Position numbers and translations under genes: made by a program
The notes under the pieces: generated by a model
Seen by the model: only the letters and a program-made list of their open reading frames with translations
Told to the model about the DNA's origin: nothing
The model's database searches: none
Assembly (NCBI GenBank): GCA_038049695.1
Contig: CP142461.1
Span: forward strand, 25,055,001 to 25,119,000
DNA from: Cinnamomum chago
Taxonomy: Eukaryota > Streptophyta > Magnoliopsida > Laurales > Lauraceae
Reading direction: 5' to 3'
Length of the DNA stretch: 64,000 nt
Shown here: one piece after another, positions 1 through 11,200 of the stretch
How the letters are laid out: the number at the start of each line of letters is the position of its first letter
Numbering within the stretch: the first letter of the stretch is position 1

Positions 1-3000
1 GGATTGAAAAAGAGAAAAGTGTCAAGAATTTCTTAGTTCAAACCGCTCTTAAAGTTAAAGAAAACTCTAGATGGTTTTTGGACAGTGGTTGCTCCAAGCA
101 TATGACTGGAGATTGTTCTAGATTTATCACTCTTGAGGACTATGATGGAGGTAATGTGTATTTTGGAGATAATCGGAAAGCTCAGATTATAGGAAAAGGC
201 TGTGTTGGAGGAGATCAAATGCCTACGTTAAAAGATGTTTTCCTTGTGGATGGTTTAAAGCATAATCTCTTGAGCATAAGTCAGTTGTGTGACAAAGGAA
301 ACAAAGTTATTTTTTATAGCAAATCTTGCAAAGTTCTGGATGAGAAATCCCACAAAGTTCTACTCACTGGATTACGTACAAAAGATAACATCTACACCAT
401 AGAAGAATGTTGTGAGAATGAATCCATGTGTTTAATGTCAAAAGTTCAAGAAAATCAGTTGTGGCATCAAAGAATGGGACATATAAATTACAAACTGATG
501 AAGATCTTATCAAAGAAAGAAATTGTTAGAGGAATACCCAAATTAGATGATTACAAATCTGAATTGTGCAAGGCTTGTCAAATGGGTAAACAGATCAAGA
601 AAAGTTTTAAAGGTATAAAAGATATATCCTCTGCTCGTCCCCTTGAACTCATTCATATGGACCTCATTGGACCTGCATCTGTTCAGAGTATTGGTGGGAG
701 AAAGTATATCCTAGTGATGGTTGGTGATTATTCGAGATTTGGATGGGTAGCCTTTCTTCATGCAAAATCAGATGCAGTAGATAATATCATAAGGATTTGC
801 AAGAAAATTCAAGTTGAGAAGGACTGCAAAATTAAGAAGATAAGAAGTGATCATGGAGGCGAATTTGAAAATGAAAGATTTGCAAACTTCTGTGAAAAGC
901 CATGGGATCGGTCATCAATTCTCTGCTCCAAAAACTCCCCAGCAAAATGGAGTAGCTGAAAGAAGAAACAGAGTTATTCAAGAAATGGCCAGAACCCTTC
1001 TTAATGAGAAAAATCTCCCGCGCAACTTATGGGCTGAAGCTATCAATACGGCATGCTACCTTATTAACCGTGTTTATTTGACAAAGAACACTAACAAAAC
1101 CCCTTATGAGCTGTATTTTGGAAGAAAACCAAATCTGGGTTATCTTAAAGTGTTTGGTAGCAAGTGCTATATTGTAAGAGATAGAGAGCAGCTTGAAAAG
1201 TTCGATTCCAAATCTGATGAAGGGATCTTTTTAGGATATTCTGATAAAAGCAAGGCTTATAGAGTGTTCAACCTCAAATCAATGGCTGTCATGGAATCAG
1301 CTCATATTGTCTTTGATGAGACTAATCAAATTAAGAAAGCTCCTCATGATGAAGAAGAGACCTCAGTTGAGCAGCCTATTTCATCTGAAATTGAAGAAGA
1401 GATTTCCTCAGTCCCCACTATGCCCACAAAGCTATTAAGAAATCACAACTTGGATAATGTCGTTGGAGATATCACAAAAGGAGTCATGACAAGAAGACAG
1501 GTTCATAATCTGTGTGCTCACTATTCCTTTGTTTCACAAATTGAGCCCAAGAACTTCTCTGAAGCAGAAACCAAGTCTGAATGGATTGATGCCATGCAAG
1601 ACGAATTAAATCAGTTTAGAAAGAATGATGTGTGGGATCTTGTACCTCTTCCTGAAGGCAAAAGCCAAATTGGCACCAAATGGATTTTCAAGAACAAGCC
1701 TGATGAATCAGGAAATGTTATAAGGAACAAAGCTAGGCTTGTAGCCAAAGGGTATGCTCAAGTTGAAGGAATTGATTTTGAGGAAACCTTTGCCCTAGTA
1801 GCTTGATTGGAGTCTATTCGAATTCTATTGGCTTATGCCAGCAGCATGAAGATTAAACTATTTCAAATGGATGTGAAGAGTGCCTTTATAAATGGTGAAA
1901 TTGAGGAAGATGTGTATGTTACTCAACCTCAAGGCTTCGAGGATCCTCATCACCCAGAATATGTTTTTAAGCTGAAAAAGGCTCTTTATGGATTGAAACA
2001 AGCCCCAAGAGCCTGGTATGAAAAGCTGACAAGTCACTTACTTGAAAATGGATATGAGTGTGGGAATGTGGACAAGACTCTATTCATTAAAAAGGTTGAT
2101 AAAGATATTCTCATTGCTCAGATATATGTTGACGACATTGTTTTTGGATCAACATCTGATCATCTTGCTCAAGGATTTTCTAAGTTAATGAGCTCCACCT
2201 TTGAAATGAGTTTGGTAGGACCCCTTCAGTTCTTTCTAGGATTACAAGTGAGTCAGATTGATCAAGGTATCTTTCTTAGTCAATCCAAGTTTGCTCTAGA
2301 AATAGTGAAAAAGTTTGGCTTAGGAGAATCTAAGACTAGTTGCAATCCTATGGGATCCACTACTAAAATCTCTAGTGACCTTCAGGGTAAGAAAGCTGAC
2401 CAAAAACTTTATAGGAGCATGATAGGAAGCCTTCTCTACCTCACTGCTAGCCGCCCTGATATCTCGTTTAGCGTTGGAATATGTGCTAGGTATCAATCTG
2501 ACCCCCGAGAGTCTCACATTAAAGCTGTGAAACGTATCATAAAATATATTAATGGGACTTCTCACTATGGTATCTGGTATCCTCATGACTCAACTCTGCA
2601 ATTAATTGGATATAGCGATGCAGATTGGGCAGGATCAATAGATGATAGGAAAAGCACTAGTGGCTGCTGCTATTTCTTAGGGAACTGCTTAGTAGCCTGG
2701 CATAGCAAAAAGCAAAATTTTGTATCCTTGTCTACTGCAGAAGCTGAATATATTGCTGCAGGTAGCTGCTGTGCCCAGCTGTTGTGGATGAAACAAACTT
2801 TATTAGATTATAATGTTCCACAACAATGCATGCCTATCATGTGTGACAACTCTAGTGCCATCAGTATCTCAAAAAATCATGTTTAGCACTCTCGCACCAA
2901 ACACATTGACATTCCCTATCATTTCTTGCGTCATCATGCTGACCAAGGCACCATTGAGTTATTGTTTGTTCCTACGGATACCCAATTGGCTGACTTATTT

Positions 3001-3075
3001 ACTAAACCCCTTGGAAATGATCGTTTCATAAATTTGAGACATCAATTGGGCATTGGCCCTTGCCCTGTTTTTTAA
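1..3075 (+). pseudogene. A1 pol remnant: protease, integrase, reverse transcriptase, RNase H
   Basis: Fossil copia pol in canonical order. The aspartic protease DSG motif (LDSGCSKHMTGD) lies near 80-115. The GAG-pre-integrase zinc-binding part (LWHQRMGH) is near 460-600. The integrase catalytic core runs from about 640 to 1000, with MDLIGP, RSDHGGEF and NGVAERRNR around the D, D and E residues. Reverse transcriptase spans about 1650-2400, with FQMDVKSAF and the YVDDI catalytic pair. RNase H spans about 2590-3070, with SDADWAG and STAEAEYIAAG. Integrase before RT identifies Ty1/copia rather than Ty3. The coding region is broken by about three changes. From about 2280 to 3075 it is nearly identical to A3, although the flanking parts differ much more. 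Confidence 0.9.
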
Positions 3076-3462
3076 ATTCTTGTTGGCTAATCACCAGTTC
3101 CACATCTTATTTTTATATCTCTTATAAGCAGGTGCTACTAACAAGGTTATGTGTTTTATCTTTGATGGACAGGCTCCTTTGCAATTAGATGTCAAAGGGG
3201 GAGAGAGTTTTCCAATTGAGGGGGAGAAGATTCAAGGGTTGCTTATGTTGAGGGGGAGTAGCTTTGGCTAGAGTGTTTTCTTGTTTAGGTTGGTATCATT
3301 CTCGTCGCTCTCGCAAGGAAAATCCAAAGCTCCAAAAGATCCAAATGCTCCCAAATATCCAAAGCTCCTTAAATATCCAAAGATGTTGCTGTTCAAGATT
3401 TAAAGGAGATTGAGAGAGAGTTCAAGCTTCAAGAGTTGCCATCAAATTGCAAAGGGGGAGAC

Positions 3463-5052
3463 TGTTAGAGTTTTTGTTTTGTTGCAATTTGATAGGATAC
3501 ATTCACTTTCATAAAGCTTGTCCTCTCATTCATTCATGGTCTTATTCATAGGATCATCATGCATATTTCTCATTCTTGATCTTTGTATTTATCATTTGAT
3601 ATGCATGGTTTTCATTTCAGTTTATCTCTTAAAGATCATGGAGTTTTTGGTTTCAAAAATCATCCAAGCTTTCCAAAGTTTCTATCTTTAAAATCATTAT
3701 TTTGATTTGGAGTTTTCATGGCTTTAAAAAATTCAGCTTTCATCTTTTTTCAGTCATGATTTATTGCTTGGTATTTGTGTCTCAAAGTCCCCTGGAAGAT
3801 GCCCTCAAAAGTTTCATGTTTCACTCTTTTTTCAAAAATCTGGGCATCTGCCAGTGTTGCCGGTCGCCGGGCCAAGCTTGTCGGTCGACCGGGATCACTG
3901 CAGCTTTTTTGTGCAGTTTCTGAACTGAAGCTCCAACGGTCAGATATATGACCGTTGTGCTTTCCCGGTCGACCGAGGCCTGTTTGCAGGTCGACCGAGG
4001 ACTAGCCGTTGGCAACTTTTTCTTTATAAAAAGTGGCCTTTTGGTTGAAGAAAGTTGCTGACATTGAAGGGATTTTTGAGGCGAAGGGATTTTTGAGGCC
4101 AAGGATTAGCATCTTATCAAGAGCATTTGTGAAAGGATTATGAAGCCATTCCCTTGATTCAAACTTTGATCTTCAAATGGGTGTGCTTTCTTTAATCCTA
4201 AGTCTTTTAAAATCATGTTTTGGTTCTCTCTTTTGATTTCTTTTCAATGCATGATTAACAAGATGCTTTCCTATTAATATGTTGACCTTCATAACATGCT
4301 TAGTACTTTAGAACTCACATAAGCTTTATGGATGCAACATATACTCTATGTTACACATGATTTTACTTTCTTGTTTCAAAAATCAACTTGTTAGACTTTA
4401 GAACATCTTTCTTGAAAACAAGTTATTTTTCATTATTAATCACATGTGTTAGACATTCAACTCTTTCTCAAATATTTGATTAACATCTTTGCATCATTCT
4501 AGTTTTTATCTTTTCAAAGAGAAAGAGTTATTTCTAGAAAATGCATCATTCATAGACTTTGTCATAGTTATGCATATTTCTAGGAGTTGAGTTTTCACAT
4601 TCTAATTAGCCTATTTAGAGGCACTCCATTGCACTTCATTGTTCTCTTTATCCATGCATTCTTAGGCATATTTCTTAAGAGAAAAATTCCTTGTTGTAAA
4701 GGTTCATGCTTAGCCTTGAAAAGCATATGTTGTAAAGGTTTATGCTTAGCCTTGAAAAGCATAGTGTTAGTTGTAAGGTTTGAGGTGATCCTAAACCTTA
4801 ATTGAAGTTAGTGAATACCGGTAGGTGTACCGGGAGTGGATGTACGCAATTTGGCCGAACCACTATATGTGATTGTGTTATGGTGATTGTCTTTATGCTT
4901 TCATTTTATGGATTATGCTCTTGTGGTTGATTTCATTCGTCTTCTTCAAAGCATAAGAGACTTAAAAGCTAAAAGAATTGAAATTGGTCTAGGACTTTGA
5001 GCTCACCCTATTCACCCCCCACCCCCCTCTAGGATTCGATCTTGGACTTTCA
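3463..5052 (+). repeat. A1 LTR (family A, 1590 bp)
   Basis: Starts TGTTAGAG directly after the polypurine tract AAAGGGGGAGAC and ends GGACTTTCA before the primer-binding site TGGTATCAGAGC at 5055-5066. It contains the palindrome cassette and TATA box (3858-4030), one-and-a-half copies of the TTATGCTTAGCC hairpin repeat (about 4700-4770) and a C-rich tract near the 3' end. By eye it is closer to solo LTR A2 than to the A3 LTRs. Confidence 0.9.
3858..4030 (+). promoter_or_regulatory. A1 LTR promoter: palindrome cassette plus TATA box
   Basis: Two GGTCGACC-type palindromes (the first now GGTCGCCG) come first, then the dyad CAACGGTCA ... TGACCGTTG, then two more GGTCGACC palindromes, then TAGCCGTTGGC, then TATAAA at 4025-4030. 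The order and spacing are the same in every family A and C LTR of this window. The core-promoter role is inferred from the TATA box and position; the palindromes could be transcription-factor dyads or hairpins. Confidence 0.65.
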
Positions 5053-5198
5053 ATTGGTATCAGAGCCTAGGTGCTCTTGTTTAGGTCTAACAACCTAGAG
5101 TTAGAATCCTTAGAGTGAGTTTTTTGCTTTTGTTGTCACCATGCAATCCCAATTAGGAGAAGGTCATGCTACTAATAGGATTCGATCTTGGACTTTCA
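5053..5198 (+). other. Second primer-binding site, gag leader and LTR tail of the A1 tandem array
   Basis: TGGTATCAGAGC (5055-5066) is complementary to the 3' end of plant initiator-Met tRNA. It is followed by leader sequence and the gag start context that A3 has at 54283. After that comes a short LTR terminus ending GACTTTCA at 5198. Sequence from 5199 to 5307 is unrelated to family A and holds no gene that I can see. Confidence 0.75.
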
Positions 5199-5307
5199 GC
5201 AACGTGACTGGGCACCCATCCATTTCACTCTTTCTCTATTTCTTTCTCTCATTCTTTCTGATTTCTCTCATCCCCCTCTTTGCCCAGTGGACCACCGACC
5301 CCCTCAT

Positions 5308-6845
5308 TGTTAGAGTTTTTGTTTTGTTGCAATTTGATAGGATGCATTCAATTTCATAAAGCTTGTCCTCTCATTCATTCATGGTCTTATTCATAGGATC
5401 ATCATGCATATTTCTCATTCTTGATCTTTGTATTTATCATTTGATATGCATGGTGTTCATTTCAGTTTATCTCTTAAGATCATGGAGTTTTTTGGTTTCA
5501 AAAATCATCCAAGCTTTCCAAAGTTTCTAGCTTTAAAATCATTATTTTGATTTGGAGTTTTCATGGCTTTAAAAATTCAGTTTTCATCTTCTTTCAGTCA
5601 TGTTTTATTGCTTGGTATTTGTGTCTCAAAGTCCTCCGGAAGGTGCCCTCAAAAGTTACATGTTTATCTCATTTTTTAAAAATCTGGGCTATTCTGTCAG
5701 TGTCGCCGGTCGACCGAGACCTGCTTCCCGGTCGACCAGGACCACTGCAGGTCATTTCTGCAGGTTCTGAACTGTAACCTTCCAACGGTCAGAAATATGA
5801 CCGTTGTGCTTTCCCGGTCGACCGAGACCTATTTCTAGGTCGACCGAGGACTAGCCGTTGGCAACTTTATCTTTATAAAAAGTGGCTTTTTGGATGAAGA
5901 AAGTTGCTGAGATTGGAGGGACTTTTGAGGTGAAGGTTTAGCAACTTCTCAAGAGCATTTTTACAAGGATTATGAAGCCATTCCTTTTATTCAACCTTTG
6001 ATCTTCAAATGGGTGTGCTTTCTTTAATCCAAAGTCTTTTTACAATCATGTTTTGTTTCAAATCTTTGATCTTCCTCAATGCATGATTAACAAGTTGCTT
6101 TCCTATTAAAATGTTGTCCTTCATAACATGCTTAAAGCTTTAGAATTCTCACATGCTATGAATACAACATATTGTCTTTGTAACACATGAAGTTGTTTTC
6201 TTGTTTCAACATAAACTTGTTAGACTTTAATTTGTCTTCTTTGAAAACAAGATAGTTCACATTGTTAAACTCATGTGTTAGACAACCCACTCTTTCTCAA
6301 ACATATTGATTAACATCTTTGCATCATTCAAGTTTTTATCTTTTCAAAGAGAAAGAGTTATTTCTAGAAAATGCTTCATTCATAGACTTTGTCATTGTCA
6401 TGCATATTTCTAGGAGTTGAGTTTTCACTTTCCAATTAGCCTAATTAGAGGCACTCAATTGCACTTCATTGTTCTCTTTATCCATGCATTCTTAGGCATA
6501 ATTCTTAAGAGAAAAGTTCCTTGTTGTAAAGGTTTATGCTTAGCCTTGAAAAGCATAGTGTTGATTGTAAGGTTTGAGGTGATCCTAAACCTTAATTGAA
6601 GATAGTGAATACCGGTAGGTGTACCGGGAGTGGATGTAGGCAATTTGGCCGAACCACTATATGTGATTGTGTTATGGTGATTGTCTTTATGCTTTCTTTT
6701 TATGGATTATGCTCCCTTGGTTGATTTCATTATTCTTCTTCAAAGCATAAGAGACTTAAAAGCTAAAAGAATTAAAATTGGTCTAGGACTTTGAGCTCAC
6801 CCTATTCACCCCCCCCCCCCTCTAGGATTCGATCTTGGACTTTCA
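5308..6845 (+). mobile_element. A2: solo LTR of family A, TSD CTCAT
   Basis: A single LTR of 1538 bp, TGTTAGAG ... GACTTTCA, flanked by the exact 5-bp duplication CTCAT (5303-5307 and 6846-6850). There is no primer site or internal sequence beside it, so it is a solo LTR left by LTR-LTR recombination. It shares the palindrome and TATA cassette (5704-5880), the poly-C tract and the hairpin repeat with A1 and A3. Confidence 0.93.
5704..5880 (+). promoter_or_regulatory. A2 LTR palindrome cassette and TATA box
   Basis: Two CGGTCGACC palindromes, the CAACGGTCA ... TGACCGTTG dyad, two further GGTCGACC palindromes, TAGCCGTTGGC, and TATAAAA at 5874-5880. The layout is the same as in A1 and A3. Confidence 0.65.
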
Positions 6846-7881
6846 CTCATTGCATTTTTTTTTACTTTTTTCTTTCTTTTGTTCACTTTGAATCTGAAAA
6901 GAGAAAGATAGGGTGATAATCTCATACATTTTATTTTAGTTTGGGTTAAAGGTGATCATCACTTCAGTTCAACCACTAATATATCACTATGATCTGAGTG
7001 GTAGTTAGGCTGGTTGCAATTTGTATTCTAACAGTCAACACTCGGCAAAGTGCCAAAAAGTGCCTCCCACATTGTAGTTCTGCTTATCTATATCATGGCC
7101 TGCTGTTGTTCCACCATCACTAAATCATTTCTTTAAAACACAAGGATTAAAGAGGGTTTGCAAGTCCACCTCCTCTCTTGAACTAATCTCCTACATGTGC
7201 CAATCCTGACCACTATCAGGTGTGCCTCACTGTTGATGTAACCGATCTTGAAATATAGTCAGTTGGATAATCCTAATAGCTGGAAATGAGATGAAAGGTT
7301 GATAATTAATAAAATCTTACCAAAGCATCTATGACATTTTCCTAATTTTTCAAACAATTCTCTTTTAGAAGAAGGGATTTTGAAAATCTCTTAATATATT
7401 CATGGCATCTTCTTTTTAGTTACAATCTTACAGAAATATTTGAATATTTTGGAAGGAGTGGCAATATATATGACACTAGTTATTACTATTTTCTTCTGAG
7501 AAGTTTATGACCCTAGTTATAAGGTTGGCTTTATTTTATTTTATTTTAATTTTGTGATTTTAATTCTGCTCTATGTGTATTTATTGTATTTGTCTATGCT
7601 CCTTTTTGCGGTTTGTAGTGAATTTCTTAACAAGGCATTTTGAACATCTTTTAACATACTTATCACATCTTCTTTTAGTTACAATCTTGAAGAAATATTG
7701 CAATATTTTGGAAGCCCAGCCAATATATATGATACTAGTTACACCTGTTTTCTTATGAGAAGTATACTGCACTAGTTATACAGTCTGTTTTATTTTATTT
7801 ATTTATGTGTTTTTTGAAATTTCATGATTTAATTCTTTTGGCATGTGTTTTTATTTTATTTGTCTATTTTCCTTTTTGCAG
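6846..7881. other. AT-rich noncoding stretch, probably intron, with a ~265-bp tandem duplication
   Basis: No open frame of note. The second half looks like intron of the kinase gene whose exon follows at 7882. From about 7374 to 7910 the sequence is a diverged tandem duplication with a period of 260-270 bp: TTAGTTACAATCTT, the ATATTTTGGAAG region and TTTGTCTAT...CCTTTTTGC all occur twice. The second copy runs into the real splice acceptor and exon. The first copy carries a degraded version of the same acceptor and exon start (about 7610-7645). Confidence 0.6.
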
Positions 7882-8017
7882 TCAGAGGTGAATTTCTTGG
7901 GGAGGTTTTCTCATCCGAACCTCGTGAAGCTTTTGGGATGCTGTTGGGAAGACAAAGAACTACTACTTGTATATGAATTCATTCCCAGAGGGAGTTTGGA
8001 AAACCACCTCTTCAGAA
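7882..8017 (+). pseudogene. Isolated exon of a receptor-like cytoplasmic kinase (RLCK VII / PBS1-like)
   Basis: A 136-bp exon bounded by a good acceptor (TTTTTGCAG) and donor (GTAAGT). It encodes the N-lobe segment [19 protein letters not shown], then the hinge [18 protein letters not shown]. In RLCK VII kinases this covers the end of helix C, strands 4 and 5 and the hinge; the following VYEF...GSLENHLF is characteristic of that subfamily. Neither the ATP-binding Gly loop and Lys exon upstream nor the HRD/DFG exons downstream are in the window, so no kinase can be made from here. It is either a host gene fragment or, more likely given its position beside CACTA transposase and the satellite flank at the far end, a captured exon carried by the CACTA element. 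Confidence 0.8.
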
Positions 8018-8298
8018 GTAAGTAGTAAACAATATCTTTATTGTAATTAACTATAGTTGGTGGGAAAGCTCTCTTTGCAACAACGCTCTCAAATGCATGC
8101 TTTACGATACCCTTTGAGTCTAATTCCATGTTTCTGAAATTGATAGATTGCACCTCCATAGTTTCACAGCATTGTCAATGTAAGACAATCATCCATTATG
8201 GATAAAGAATGGATTCATCTACCAAGGTGAATTCCAAAGCCCTTCACTATAAAATATTTGATGTCCCCTACCTATTTTGGATCTAATTAGTAAAAAAC

Positions 8299-11200
8299 TT
8301 GGGTTTTCTTTATTTTATACCATCAGAAGCATATCGAGAGGGAGCACGAAAGTTTGCAGATAAGGTTCAAGAAAAGAAAGGGTATCCAGAGAAGATTCAA
8401 TGTCCTTGCATCAGGTGTTTAAACTTGAAATACCATCATTACAATGTAGTATACGACCATCTAGTATATTATGGAATTGATCCTACTTACACCACATGGA
8501 TTTTTCATGGAGAAAAACCAACCGCGGTAGGGGAAATTGAAAATGCTGAAATTCCGGCATCATATAAAATGTTTAGAGATGCATGTTTCGAAGATGATGA
8601 TGTGGATCATATAGATGAAAGAGGCTAGCAACATTTTCAAAAGCTTGTCGAGGAGGCAGAGCTTCCTTTATATTCAGGATCGACACACACTAAGATGTCA
8701 ACAACACTTATGTTATTCAAGGCAAAGGCTCGACATAGTCTGTCTGACAAAGCATTTGATGATGTTCTCAAGATTGTTCATTAATTGCTACCACTCAATA
8801 ACATACTTCCGGATAGTTTTTACTCATCCAAAAAGCTATTTAATGCTTTTGATCTAGGGTATGAGAAGATACAGGCATGTGAGAATGACTGTTGCTTGTT
8901 TCGAAAAGATCTAGAGCATCTTGAGACATGTCCAAAGTGTGGTTCTTCACAGTGGAAAGTCAATGCATGAACCAAATTGATAAGGAAGGGAGTTCCAGCA
9001 AAGGTTTTGAGGTATTTTCCAATTATTCCAAGATTTAGGAGATTGTTTAAGTTAGCAGAAAAGAGTGAACAATTGACTTGGCACTACACAAACAAAAGTC
9101 AGGATGGCATTATGTGACATCCAGTGGACTCATTGGCATGGAATAGAATAGATGATAAGTGGCCCTCATTTGCATCTGATCCTCGTAATCTTAGACTTGG
9201 CCTTTCTTCGGATGGATTCAATCCTTTTGGTGATCTTAGCTCTAGACATAGTTGTTGGCCTGTAATTCTGGTCACATACAATCTTTCTCCCTTGTTATGC
9301 ATGTCAAAAGAAAATTTAATCTTGACATTACTCATTCCTGGGCCTAAGCAACCAGAAAATGACATTGATGTGTACTTAGCACCTCCTATAGATGATTTGA
9401 AAGAGCTGTGGGTGAATGGAGTACGTGTTTACGATGCGTTTACTCAATCCACATTCAATTTGAGAGCCATTTTGATGTGGACAATAAACGATTTTCCAGC
9501 ATATGGAAATCTGTCTGGGTATGCTGTTAAATCTAGTAAAGGATGTCTGACATGTGGACTTGAGACATGCTCAAAATGGTTGACAAACAGCCACAAGCAC
9601 GTATTCATGGGTCACCGGAGATTCCTAGCTTACAATCATCCATTTCGGGTAAAGAAATCTTGGTTTGATGGGACAGAAGAACATGGACGAAAACCTCATA
9701 TTTTGACTAGTTCAGAAGTATTTGAAGTGATCAGTACTATCGAAAATGACTGGGGGAAGGCTAATAAAAAAAAGACAAAGAAAAGGAAGAGAGGGGATGA
9801 AGACGAAGAGCAAATTGTTGTGGAGCCTCAATCAGTGTGGAAAAAGAAATCAATGTTTTTCGAACTACCATATTGGGAGGTAAGTCAATGTGCTTGTTCA
9901 CTCTTAAATTTATTTATTGAATTTAACATCTTTTTGTTTGGTTATTTTGTAGTCATTATTGTTGCGGCACAATTTGGATGTCATGCATGTTGAAAAAAAT
10001 ATTTGCGAGAGTCTAATAGGCACTCTATTGAATATTAAAGGCAAAACAAAGGATTTTTTAAAGTCTCGTGAAGATCTGAAAGATATGGGAATCAGAAAGT
10101 CATTGCATTTGAAGGAAAATGGTGTCGGCTCTAGCTGCAAAAGAGCACCTTATGTGTTGTCAAACAAAGAGAAAAAAGTATTTTGTAAAAGACTTTCTGA
10201 GTTGAGGTTGCCAGATGGTTATAGCTCCAATATTGCAAGTCATGTGTCACTAAAAGACTGTAAAATTTATGCGCTCAAGTCCCATGATTGTCATGTGCTA
10301 ATGCAACAAGTTTTGGCAGTTGCATTAAGGGGACTATTAGACAAGGGGCCTAGGGTTGTAATTTTTAGATTATGTGCTTTTTTCAACTGCTTATGTCAAA
10401 GAGAGATTGACAAAAATTAGTTGGAATTACTTGAAGACCAAATTGCTGAGACTTTGTGTATGCTTGAGAGGTTTTTTCCCCCTTCATTTTTTGACATTAT
10501 GGTGCACCTTACTGTTCACTTGGCTCGAGAAGCACTGATAGGTGGACCAGTGCAGTTTCGTTGGATGTACCCATTTGAAAGGTAACTCCAATGTCTTATA
10601 TAGTCAATTCTTTGGTTTAGTTACTGCTTGAGTTAGCTATTAATAATTTGTCTTACATTTTGAGTTAGGTTTATGAAAGTACTGAAAGGTTTTGTGAAAA
10701 ACCGTTCCAATCCCGAAGGTTGTATGGTTGAAAAGTATAACGCAAAAGAGTGCACAAGTTTTTGCGCTCCTTACGTAAAGGAAGCAGCTCAAGTAGGTGT
10801 TCAACAAAGCCGATATGAAGAATATGAAGAACGTAATATATTAGAAGGGAGACCAATTGGTAAGGCTAAATTGAAGGAATTGTCTCCTAACATGTTCGAA
10901 GTTGCCCATTTATATGTCCTAGAGAATACTGCCGAAGTAGAGCCGTATAGAGAGTAAGTTTCTCATGAAAGATATACATCTTTGGTATTTTTAGTTTGTT
11001 TCTATTTATGCACTTTTAATTTCTAAATATACCTGTCTTTTTCAGATTACACTTAGAGGAACTTTGACATTCTGATATACGTCTTCATGGGAATGAAACC
11101 CTCTTAAGAAAGAGGCATAGGGACACATTTAATGCATGGTTAGCAAATAAAGTCAAGGTTGGAGATGCCAGTAACATGTCAGAACTTGTGAGGTGGATAG

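Larger units (their letters stand above)
1..5198 (+). mobile_element. A1: Ty1/copia element, Sirevirus-like, 5' part outside the window
   Basis: Fossil copia element cut by the left window edge. Visible parts in order are the pol region (1-3075), a polypurine-rich stretch (3190-3462), an LTR (3463-5052), a second primer-binding site with gag leader (5053-5177), and the tail of a further LTR ending at 5198. LTR, leader and LTR tail in a row mean A1 was part of a three-LTR tandem arrangement. The repeated GGGGGAG tracts before the LTR, the long LTR and the initiator-Met primer site all fit Sireviruses. It is broken, with about three interruptions in the visible coding part. The last five bases of target duplication at the right would be GCAAC (5199-5203); its partner lies outside the window. 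Confidence 0.88.

Noticed and set aside
3858-3990. Regularly spaced GGTCGACC palindromes as a CRISPR-like array
   Set aside because: Only four short copies, with spacers that are conserved between copies, inside a plant LTR promoter.
8239-8260. TTCACTATAAAATATTTG as the left CACTA terminus
   Set aside because: Only CACTA matches; the expected continuation CACTACACCAAAATAGGGC and the ACGGCG hairpin array are absent.
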